Of a stretch of DNA of 64,000 bases, positions 17,223 through 23,737 are shown piece after piece. A program made the position numbers and the translations under genes. The notes under the pieces are model-generated. The model was not told the DNA's origin and made no database searches. It was given only the letters and a program-made list of their open reading frames with translations. Origin of the DNA: UBA7236 sp035439505 (GTDB lineage: Bacteria > Bacteroidota > Bacteroidia > Chitinophagales > BACL12); NCBI GenBank assembly GCA_035439505.1, contig DAORKJ010000003.1, positions 23,527 through 87,526 on the forward strand, given 5' to 3'. How positions within the stretch are numbered: the first letter of the stretch is position 1; every line of letters starts with the position of its first letter.

Positions 17223-17271
17223 TCAGTAGTCCCGATAGCTATCGGGATTGGTTCGATTCCAGGTGGGCCCA
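17204..17271 (+). pseudogene. tRNA(CAT) 3' fragment with palindrome
   Basis: Matches the tRNA from the end of the D arm (TAGAGCAACTGAC) to the discriminator base, with the same 18-bp palindrome replacing the variable loop at 17230-17247 and an intact TGGGCCCA 3' end. The 5' third of the tRNA is missing and replaced by the end of the GIY-YIG gene. Confidence 0.85.
17230..17247. repeat. 18-bp perfect palindrome, copy 2
   Basis: TCCCGATAGCTATCGGGA, identical to 16672-16689 and placed at the same point of the tRNA sequence. Confidence 0.95.
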
Positions 17272-17277
17272 CAACTT

Positions 17278-17298
17278 GCACCTTAGGGTGCTTTTTTT
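17278..17298 (+). terminator. tRNA terminator, second copy
   Basis: GCACC-TTAG-GGTGC stem-loop and seven T, a copy of the terminator at 16894-16915, following the tRNA fragment. Confidence 0.75.
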
Positions 17299-17302
17299 GT
17301 TT

Positions 17303-17522
17303 ATGCCCTTTTATACTTTCATTTAATTAGCCCAAAACTCAACAATTTCTACATAGGAGCTACCAGCATTTATCCTAAATTGAGGTTGGAAGAACATAAT
17401 CAAATCAAATTTCCTGATGCATTTACCCGTATATGAACCATGGGATTTACTTTTTATGATGGTTGTCACAAGTTTAAACAGGCTAAGGCTATTGTATTAC
17501 ACATTCAGGTTATAAATAGTTA
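17303..17522 (+). pseudogene. Decayed second GIY-YIG gene
   Basis: Begins MPFYTFI then stops. In another frame it reads NNFYIGATSIYPKLRLEEHNQIKFPDAFTR, clearly homologous to the intact gene (NKFYIGSTSLSPVERLEQHN). Further matches such as the PW-containing segment and QAKAI follow in shifted frames up to about 17522. Several frameshifts and stops make it a pseudogene. It keeps the same order, tRNA part, terminator, nuclease, as the intact unit. Confidence 0.85.
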
Positions 17523-17772
17523 AAACTTTCCATTTTATACTGAAATATGCATGTTGTTTATTTATATTTTGTAAATTCACATTATCCTATAGTATTTTAA
17601 TGAATAAAACCTAAATAAAATATAGTTTTTTCACATTAGATTCCTTCAAATGAGACCTCTAATTACCTCAAAATCAGTAGTTTGAAATTTAAAAAAACAT
17701 GTAACGTTAATAATGGTATAGTAATTTTCACCATTTTGCTAACTTTCAAAACCTACCTTTAATAGGTTCGAC
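17523..17772. other. Intergenic region without recognisable gene
   Basis: Very AT-rich, no ORF of note and no tRNA. TACCTTTA at 17754-17761 is a near match to the -7 element in front of the following small ORF. Nothing else seen. Confidence 0.5.
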
Positions 17773-18201
17773 ATGAATGCAGAACAATTTGAAAAAATAA
17801 AACAATTATCAACAAAAAATAATAGAATAGGTGTAGTTGCTAAACTTATTCTGGAAGAAATTTCAAGTGTGCCTTACGAGGAACCACTAGAAGAAATCAA
17901 TTTAGAATCGGATGAGGATTATAAAGAGCAGTCTGAAATCAACGAAACAGGAGCCATTCAAATCTACCCTCATCCGGTAGGTTCGCAAAGTGTTATTGAA
18001 ATTTTGTTATCCGATTTACCAGAAAATTCAAGATTTATAATCTACGATTTGCATGGAAAAGTATTATTTAATTATGACTTATTACAACAATCTACTTTGA
18101 TAATTGTGAATAATGATATGTTAACCTCTGGTCTTTATCTAGGAGTAGTCACATCAAATAATATGATTAAACAGTCAATAAAATTTGTAGTCAATGAATA
18201 A
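17773..18201 (+). CDS. C-terminal remnant of a T9SS cargo protein
   Basis: A protein of 142 residues with no signal peptide. Residues 1-35 (MNAEQFEKIKQLSTKNNRIG...) match the helical segment that usually precedes the sorting domain in long Bacteroidota surface proteins, followed by an acidic linker and a sorting domain (IYPHPVGSQ ... FIIYDLHGKVLF ... SGLYLGVVTSNN). A sorting domain without a signal peptide cannot work in T9SS, so this is most likely the 3' end of a larger gene lost upstream. It overlaps the next start by 8 bp. Confidence 0.6.
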   Translation: MNAEQFEKIKQLSTKNNRIGVVAKLILEEISSVPYEEPLEEINLESDEDYKEQSEINETGAIQIYPHPVGSQSVIEILLSDLPENSRFIIYDLHGKVLFNYDLLQQSTLIIVNNDMLTSGLYLGVVTSNNMIKQSIKFVVNE

Positions 18202-19735
18202 ATATTTTAGGATAGTTTTTTTACAAATAAGCATTTTATTTTTTTTACCGGAAATAAAATCCCAAAACACCTATAATATTTTGATTGATCACGAAAACCA
18301 ATCGGAATGGGGTTATAGTCTTTTGATGGATATGGATACTATTGTTATGACAGGTTATACTAATGTTTTAAAAGATGGATTTTACCGTGATGGTGTGTTT
18401 TTTAGAAAATTGGATTTAGAAGGCAATATATTTCGTGAAAATTTAATTGCCGATACTTGTGTGCTTTATACAGTTGGTTACCCAGGGAACCTTGTCAAAA
18501 TTGATAATCAGTATTTAACGAGTGGAATATATCAATATTGCGATTACAATTTTGAGGGTGGTGTTGGTAGTTTTGGCATGGTATACAAGTTCAATGAAAT
18601 AGGTGATACAATTTGGACTAAAAAATTCGACAGTCAATCTTATTCAATTATTTATAAAGGGGCTACAACGACAAATAATTCTTATCTTTCTGCAGGCGTA
18701 TCGGTTGATACCGCAACGTTAATCGATAAATTTTATATTATTAAAATAGACTCCACCGGGGAAATAGTTTGGGAAAATACTTTTGGCTATCTGCTTAATA
18801 ATTATGCATTTTCTATAGATTCATATACAAATGGTGATTTTATCATTGGTGGATTAACGGACCCAACAACAAGTTTTTCACAGACAGATGGGTATTTAGC
18901 AAAATTAGATTCATCCGGCAACCTCATCTGGCAAAAAAAAATTGGCACTCCAGATGACGATAATGGGTGTATTGCAAGAATTACCTTCGACCAACAAAAC
19001 ATTTACCTGCAACAAAGTCTTGATACAGTTGTCTCGATTGGTGATGCACCAATGCCCGATTACGTGGGTAAACTTGACTACAATGGCAATTTCATTTGGC
19101 GAACTTTTTTTAATGGACCCTACAAGCAGGATATTTGGGGTATACGAGAAATGGAAAAAAAATCGATTATGGTTGTTGGAACCAAAATCCCTGATGATGT
19201 AAGTCAGGGCAGTGGCTTTATTTGTAAACTTGATAGCAACGGCGTTAAACTGTGGGAAAGAACATATTATACTAGAACAGACAGAGATAATTATTTTACC
19301 GATGTGGCAAAAGTTTCAGACGGAGGTTATATTTTAACAGGTAGTGCATGGAGTGCAACCGATCGGGATGTATGGCTAGTACGCCTTGATAGTATGGGTT
19401 GTTTAGAACCGGGTTGTGATATTGTTGATGTGCCAACAATAACGGTAAACAATACAACATTATTTAATTTTTACCCCAACCCCATGCACAACACCGCAAC
19501 TGTTGAATTGCAAATTCCCGATAATTTTCAAATACTATCAGGTGCAACAATTATGTTACAAATAATGGATGTAAGTTGTAAAATTGTAGATACCTATGCC
19601 AATATTCCAATAAGTAATCCCGGTGAAACCATCCGGTTTGATGTGTATAGGAAAAATTTGGCGGCCGGGTATTATCATGCTTTGGTTAAATACAACAATG
19701 TAAACTTTGGTAGTTATAAATTTGTGATTAATTAA
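18194..19735 (+). CDS. Secreted propeller-type protein with T9SS sorting domain
   Basis: A protein of 513 residues. Signal peptide (MNKYFRIVFLQISILFFLPEIKSQ), then repeated units of the kind GYLAKLDSSGNLIWQKKIG, YVGKLDYNGNFIWRTFF, FICKLDSNGVKLWERTY and VWLVRLDSMG, a beta-propeller pattern common in Bacteroidota. A C-terminal sorting domain starts at FNFYPNPMHNTATVELQI and ends YKFVIN. Exported by T9SS and probably surface attached. It follows the cargo remnant with an 8-bp overlap. Ligand unknown. Confidence 0.85.
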   Translation: MNKYFRIVFLQISILFFLPEIKSQNTYNILIDHENQSEWGYSLLMDMDTIVMTGYTNVLKDGFYRDGVFFRKLDLEGNIFRENLIADTCVLYTVGYPGNLVKIDNQYLTSGIYQYCDYNFEGGVGSFGMVYKFNEIGDTIWTKKFDSQSYSIIYKGATTTNNSYLSAGVSVDTATLIDKFYIIKIDSTGEIVWENTFGYLLNNYAFSIDSYTNGDFIIGGLTDPTTSFSQTDGYLAKLDSSGNLIWQKKIGTPDDDNGCIARITFDQQNIYLQQSLDTVVSIGDAPMPDYVGKLDYNGNFIWRTFFNGPYKQDIWGIREMEKKSIMVVGTKIPDDVSQGSGFICKLDSNGVKLWERTYYTRTDRDNYFTDVAKVSDGGYILTGSAWSATDRDVWLVRLDSMGCLEPGCDIVDVPTITVNNTTLFNFYPNPMHNTATVELQIPDNFQILSGATIMLQIMDVSCKIVDTYANIPISNPGETIRFDVYRKNLAAGYYHALVKYNNVNFGSYKFVIN

Positions 19736-19840
19736 TTATTATAACAAAAGATACATTTATATATTTTCGAAATTATCGTTCATCTTAAATTTGAATATAC
19801 TTTTAGTTAGTGTCTAATACGGGTATACCCCGCTATTTCC

Positions 19841-20818
19841 TTATCCATATAATCCACTTTCATACTTTTTCCTATAATCAACAGGCGACATACCTGCCGT
19901 TTTTTTAAACACATCTCTGAACGCTTTCAAATCGGCATAACCCACCTCAAACATAACCTCATTAACTGTTTTGCGACCCGATTCGAGCAAACTTTTTGCT
20001 GCTTCTATTTTTACTCTTTGCAAATATTCGGCAGGCGAATTAGATGTGGCCTTTTTAAAACGGCGTTCAAATGTGCGGCGACTTAAATTACTTAAAGCAG
20101 CTAATTCATCAACGGTAATCTTGTTTTTGTAATGTGTTTCGATATATACCTGTGCTTCCAGAATAACACAATCACCATGGTCTTTTTGTCCTTTGAAAAT
20201 GGAAAATGGGGACTGACTATTTAAATTAACATTCAGCAAAAAAAACTTTGAAGCCATTATTGCCATCTCCTTATTGGTGTATTTTTCAACCAAATACAAT
20301 AATAAATTCCAATAAGCCATAGCGCCGCCGCTTGAATAAATTCCGTTTTGATCAACTATCACCCTGTCGTCTGCTAAGGTTACTTCCGGAAATAATTGTC
20401 GGAACTGATTGGCAAACATCCAATGCGTGGAACAACTTTTTCCATCTAATAATCCGGTAGAAGCCAACAAAAACGCCCCAACGCATAAACTGGCAACTTC
20501 TGAACCGCTTTTATAGCGATTTACTACCCATGGAATTAAATCGCTGTTGAGTGCTATAGCAGTTTCCATATCTCCGCTCAATGCCGGAATTATAATTAAA
20601 TCTGTTTCACCCACTTCGGTTAACAGTAAGTCCGGCCTGACACTAAATGAACCCTGATTTAACAAAATCTCATGTTTTGCCGCTACTAACTGCACTTTAA
20701 ATGGTATCGGTAAACCGGCAGCTCGGTGAAATTCATTCACAGCGCTAAACATGTAACGCGGGTCCACTACGGCAGCCGGCACAGCCGTTTCGGGAATTAA
20801 AATCGATATTGTTTTCAC
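19841..20818 (-). CDS. GlxA-family transcriptional regulator (DJ-1/PfpI plus AraC)
   Basis: A protein of 325 residues. The N-terminal DJ-1/PfpI-like sensor domain (about 1-190) includes DLIIIPALSGD and the nucleophile-elbow-like SLCVGAFLLASTGLLDGKSCSTHW. The C-terminal AraC domain has two helix-turn-helix units (ITVDELAALSNLSRRTFERRFKK and VNEVMFEVGYADLKAFRDVFKKTAGMSPVDYRK). The start is GTG at 20818; an ATG two bases upstream is followed at once by a stop. A -7 box lies four bases before the GTG. It is divergent from the GyrI-like/VOC operon and probably controls it through the inverted repeat between them. Confidence 0.92.
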   Translation of the reverse strand: MKTISILIPETAVPAAVVDPRYMFSAVNEFHRAAGLPIPFKVQLVAAKHEILLNQGSFSVRPDLLLTEVGETDLIIIPALSGDMETAIALNSDLIPWVVNRYKSGSEVASLCVGAFLLASTGLLDGKSCSTHWMFANQFRQLFPEVTLADDRVIVDQNGIYSSGGAMAYWNLLLYLVEKYTNKEMAIMASKFFLLNVNLNSQSPFSIFKGQKDHGDCVILEAQVYIETHYKNKITVDELAALSNLSRRTFERRFKKATSNSPAEYLQRVKIEAAKSLLESGRKTVNEVMFEVGYADLKAFRDVFKKTAGMSPVDYRKKYESGLYG

Positions 20819-20822
20819 ATGG

Positions 20823-20830
20823 CAAAAGTA
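20823..20830 (-). promoter_or_regulatory. -7 box TACTTTTG of the GlxA-type gene
   Basis: Minus strand TACTTTTG-CCAT-GTG; four bases to the start codon, so probably leaderless. Confidence 0.5.
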
Positions 20831-20841
20831 TTAAAATATCT

Positions 20842-20901
20842 TGTCGCAAACAACCCCTTACATTGTCGTTTTCCCCCTCTTAAATATGGGTGTTTGCGAC
20901 A
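20842..20901. promoter_or_regulatory. 11-bp perfect inverted repeat, candidate GlxA-type operator
   Basis: TGTCGCAAACA (20842-20852) and its exact reverse complement TGTTTGCGACA (20891-20901), with a partial third copy TTGTCG near 20864. One half-site abuts the -7 box of the GyrI-like gene, and the other lies 11 bases behind the -7 box of the regulator gene, so one protein could control both promoters. Confidence 0.6.
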
Positions 20902-20909
20902 TAAATTTG
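20902..20909 (+). promoter_or_regulatory. -7 box TAAATTTG of the GyrI-like/VOC operon
   Basis: TAAATTTG-TGGC-ATG; four bases to the ATG at 20914. Directly follows the operator half-site. Confidence 0.5.
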
Positions 20910-20913
20910 TGGC

Positions 20914-21333
20914 ATGGAAAATCATACTGAAATCACTACAATACCTAACGACATAGTAGTTTGCTGCATACGTGCAGAATCTTTTCCGGGTGGTGTTTTG
21001 GCGGCACACCAGGAATTGCATAGGTTAATTCCGCAAAAACCGGGAAGAATGTATTATGGCATTTCCTATCCCGATGTAACCAGAAAAATTTTATATAAAG
21101 CAGCTGTTAACATGCTGAATTATGATGAACCCGAAAAATTAAATTGCGAAACGGATGTAATAAAAGCCGGCAAATATTATAGCACAATTTTAACCGATTT
21201 TATGAACAATATTCCTGCAATAAGCCATATTTTTAATCAATTATTGCAACATCCGGATTTAGACCCTGAAGGTTATTGTTTAGAAATTTATATGAACGAT
21301 AAAGATGTGCAACTATTAGTCAAATTAATTTAA
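20914..21333 (+). CDS. GyrI-like/effector-binding-fold protein
   Basis: A protein of 139 residues, cytoplasmic (no signal). The N-terminal VVCCIRAESFPGGVLAAHQELHRLIPQKPGRMYYGISYPD and the overall pattern resemble stand-alone GyrI-like small-molecule-binding domains related to the SOUL/AraC effector-binding fold. First gene of a three-gene operon with two VOC-fold proteins (gaps 16 and 2 bp), divergent from a GlxA-type regulator. Possibly binds or sequesters a small compound; identity not known. Confidence 0.6.
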   Translation: MENHTEITTIPNDIVVCCIRAESFPGGVLAAHQELHRLIPQKPGRMYYGISYPDVTRKILYKAAVNMLNYDEPEKLNCETDVIKAGKYYSTILTDFMNNIPAISHIFNQLLQHPDLDPEGYCLEIYMNDKDVQLLVKLI

Positions 21334-21349
21334 TTCAAAAAAACAAAAA

Positions 21350-21766
21350 ATGGCAACTCAAATTTTTATTAATCTTCCTGTGAAAGACCTTCAAAAATCA
21401 ATTGGTTTTTTCACATATCTTGGATTTACCTTTAATCCGCAATTCACCGACGAAACAGCAACTTGTATGATTATCAGTGAAAATATTTATGTAATGTTAT
21501 TAATTGAATCGCGCTTCCAGGAATTTACAAAAAAACCTGTCAGCGATGCCAAATCAAGCACAGAAGTTCTCATTTGTTTAGACGCTGAAAGCAGAGAAGC
21601 TGTTGACACCATGGTAAAAAATGCTGTTGATGCAGGCGGAAGGATTTACGCCGACCCAATGGATCATGGCTGGATGTACGGACATAGTTTCGAAGACCTC
21701 GATGGTCACCAATGGGAGGTTGCCTATATGGATATCACCGCATTTCCTCAACCAGAAAATAATTAA
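21350..21766 (+). CDS. VOC-family protein (glyoxalase/bleomycin-resistance fold)
   Basis: A protein of 138 residues made of two beta-alpha-beta-beta-beta modules: INLPVKDLQKSIGFFTYLGFTFNPQF at the start and YGHSFEDLDGHQWEVAYMD at the end, the latter with the usual D-x-D-G-H-x-W-E metal-ligand Glu. Family members are lactoylglutathione lyase relatives, dioxygenases and antibiotic-binding proteins; the substrate cannot be told from sequence. Second gene of the operon, 2 bp ahead of another VOC gene. Confidence 0.88.
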   Translation: MATQIFINLPVKDLQKSIGFFTYLGFTFNPQFTDETATCMIISENIYVMLLIESRFQEFTKKPVSDAKSSTEVLICLDAESREAVDTMVKNAVDAGGRIYADPMDHGWMYGHSFEDLDGHQWEVAYMDITAFPQPENN

Positions 21767-21768
21767 CT

Positions 21769-22179
21769 ATGATTTCAAATATAATTCCTTACATTAATTT
21801 TAATGGAAATTGTGAAGCGGCCCTCACATTTTATCAATCGTGTTTAGGTGGTGAAATAAAATTATTACCTGTAAAAGAATCACCTGCTGCGCCGCAATTA
21901 CCTTCAGAAATGCATGAAAAAATAATGCATGGAGAAATTAAATTCGGTAACATGATGATAATGGCTACCGACATTAACGATCAACGCTCACAAACAGGCA
22001 ATGCCGTGTCGTTATTTATTCATTTTACCGAAAAAGATGAATTAATGCGTGCATTCGAAGCTTTGTCTGCCGGTGGAGTTATCACACTTGCAGTGGCAAA
22101 TCAATCGTGGGGAGCTACCTATGGTGAGCTTATCGACAAATTTGGCATCAAGTGGCGATGCAATTTTCATCAAATGTAA
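21769..22179 (+). CDS. PhnB-like VOC-fold protein
   Basis: A protein of 136 residues. IIPYINFNGNCEAALTFYQSCLGGEI is the classic PhnB/DUF-3-demethylubiquinone-like start, and VANQSWGATYGELIDKFGIKWRCNF is its typical end (W-G-x-x-Y-G-x-x-x-D-x-F-G-x-x-W). Despite the name of the family, phosphonate use is not implied. Last gene of the operon; a strong terminator follows 18 bp later. Confidence 0.9.
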   Translation: MISNIIPYINFNGNCEAALTFYQSCLGGEIKLLPVKESPAAPQLPSEMHEKIMHGEIKFGNMMIMATDINDQRSQTGNAVSLFIHFTEKDELMRAFEALSAGGVITLAVANQSWGATYGELIDKFGIKWRCNFHQM

Positions 22180-22197
22180 ATTGAACACTTTTTAGAG

Positions 22198-22232
22198 CGA
22201 CTTAATAGTAAAAATATTAAGTCGTTTTTTTT
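22198..22232 (+). terminator. Rho-independent terminator of the VOC operon
   Basis: CGACTTAATA (22198-22207) pairs with TATTAAGTCG (22215-22224), followed by eight T. Confidence 0.9.
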
Positions 22233-22237
22233 GACGT

Positions 22238-22621
22238 TTAATCTAGAACAGCCGTAGCCTCAATCTCCACCAAATATTCAGGAGCAATGAGTTTGCTGAT
22301 TTCTACCATGGTAGTACATGGTTTTATATCTTTAAAAAACTCGCCATGGGCTCTGCCGTATTCTTCCCAGCGTGATATATCTGTAACAAAAATGCGAGTG
22401 CGCACTACATGTTTTAATTCGGCACCACATTGTTGTAAAACCTTTTCTATTTTTTGAATGACAAATTTAGTTTGTTCATAAGCAGAATCTCCACCAACTA
22501 AATTATTATCTGCATCAACCGCAACTGTTCCTGTAACTTCAATTGTATTATTAATAATAACAGCGCGTGAATATCCAACTATATCCTCCCATTTTGCTCC
22601 TGACGAAATATTTTTTCTCAT
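22238..22621 (-). CDS. RidA-family protein lacking the canonical catalytic Arg
   Basis: A protein of 127 residues of the YjgF/YER057c/UK114 fold. Typical parts are GTVAVDADNNLVGGDSAYEQTKFVIQKIEKVLQQCGAELKHVVRTRIFVTDISRWEEYGRAHGEFF. E. coli RidA, an enamine/imine deaminase, needs Arg105 in the strand ARSCVEV; here the aligned strand is CTTMVEIS, with Thr in place of Arg. So it probably belongs to a Rid subfamily without standard 2-aminoacrylate deaminase activity. One base separates it from the stop of the LpxD-like gene upstream, so they form an operon. Confidence 0.85.
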   Translation of the reverse strand: MRKNISSGAKWEDIVGYSRAVIINNTIEVTGTVAVDADNNLVGGDSAYEQTKFVIQKIEKVLQQCGAELKHVVRTRIFVTDISRWEEYGRAHGEFFKDIKPCTTMVEISKLIAPEYLVEIEATAVLD

Positions 22622-22622
22622 A

Positions 22623-23570
22623 TTAATTATCCGCGTTTTTTTTGCGCATGGTTTCCCATATTTCCAGCATATTATTTGCCGCTGCCATTTGTTTCATTTT
22701 TTGACGCGCTTCACTTGCCGGAGAACCAAAATAGGTTTTTCCTGCTTCCAAATCTTTTCCTACTCCACTCTGTGCTAAAATGACAACATTATCGCCAATA
22801 TGTAGTGTTTTCGAAATACCAACCTGTCCCCACGCAATTACATTATTACCGATAATTGTTTTACCACCTATACCAACCTGTCCGGCAAATAAACACATTT
22901 TACCAATTTCAACACCGTGGCCAATATGAATATGATTATCCAATTTTGTCTGTTCACCAATAATAGTATCTCCACTCACACCTTTATCAATAGTGCAACA
23001 TGCGCCAATTTCAACACCGTCGTGAATAATTACGCGACCACAACTTTCCATTTTATCAAAATGTTTTTCGCGTCGTTTAAAATAAAATGCATCAGCACCT
23101 AAAACTGTGTTGGCATGAACAATAACATCATTACCAATAATTGCATTGTCATAAATTACCACATTAGGATGCAGGATACAATTTTTTCCGATAATTACAT
23201 TATTGCCAATATATACTCCGGGAAAAATTATAGTGCCTTCGCCAATAACCGCATTATCCGCAATATTTTTTAACGAAGGTGTAAATGGTGCAAAATGTTT
23301 TACCAATTTTACATAATCGCGAAACGGATCATCGCTAAAAATTAATCCTTTCCCATCGGGGCATTCAACTTCTTTATTAATGATAACAAAAGTTGCTGCA
23401 GAGTTAAGAGCCTTATCGTAGTATTTGTGGAAATCAACAAAAGTGATATCACCACTCGTTACTTTATGAATTTCATTTATTCCCGTAATAAGTGCATCAC
23501 CGTTTCCTGAGTATGTAGCATTTAACAATGCAGCACAATCTTTTAACGAAATAGGATTTTTCAACTTCAT
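22623..23570 (-). CDS. LpxD-like left-handed beta-helix acyltransferase
   Basis: A protein of 315 residues. The N-terminal LpxD uridine-binding-type domain (LKDCAALLNATYSGNGDALITGINEIHKVTSGDITFVDFHKY, about 8-50) is followed by hexapeptide repeats (IGEGTIIFPGVYIGNNVIIGKNCILHPNVVIYDNAIIGNDVIVHANTVLG ...) and a short helical tail. The His expected in the active site is in DNHIHIGHGVEIG. It is shorter than housekeeping LpxD (about 340) and not next to lpxA, lpxC or fabZ, so it may be a paralogue that acylates a different nucleotide sugar. The -7 box lies four bases before the start. Confidence 0.85.
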   Translation of the reverse strand: MKLKNPISLKDCAALLNATYSGNGDALITGINEIHKVTSGDITFVDFHKYYDKALNSAATFVIINKEVECPDGKGLIFSDDPFRDYVKLVKHFAPFTPSLKNIADNAVIGEGTIIFPGVYIGNNVIIGKNCILHPNVVIYDNAIIGNDVIVHANTVLGADAFYFKRREKHFDKMESCGRVIIHDGVEIGACCTIDKGVSGDTIIGEQTKLDNHIHIGHGVEIGKMCLFAGQVGIGGKTIIGNNVIAWGQVGISKTLHIGDNVVILAQSGVGKDLEAGKTYFGSPASEARQKMKQMAAANNMLEIWETMRKKNADN

Positions 23571-23574
23571 GCTG

Positions 23575-23582
23575 CAAAGGTA
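23575..23582 (-). promoter_or_regulatory. -7 box TACCTTTG of the LpxD-like/RidA operon
   Basis: Minus strand TACCTTTG-CAGC-ATG; four bases to the ATG at 23570, predicting a leaderless mRNA. Confidence 0.55.
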
Positions 23583-23683
23583 ATCGGTAAAAATACGCGG
23601 AGTGTAAAAGCCCTGAAAATTTGTCTGCCTATTGCTTCCCTATCCCTTATACAAATGTTCATCAAGCTATCCCGCGAATGGCT

Positions 23684-23691
23684 TATCTTTG
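23684..23691 (+). promoter_or_regulatory. -7 box TATCTTTG of gcvT
   Basis: Exact TAnnTTTG match with a leader of about 40 bases to the ATG at 23738. Confidence 0.5.
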
Positions 23692-23737
23692 CGCCTGCCT
23701 TTGCCCTTTTGAGGGTAAGAGCTAAACTTCAAACTAT

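Noticed and set aside
16592..17298. CRISPR array or integron
   Set aside because: Repeats are tRNA and terminator copies of unequal spacing, no spacers or cas/integrase genes are present, and the palindrome does not recur regularly.
19821..19830. Perfect palindrome GGGTATACCC between convergent genes as a terminator
   Set aside because: Ten bases with no loop and no T run; too short to be a convincing terminator.
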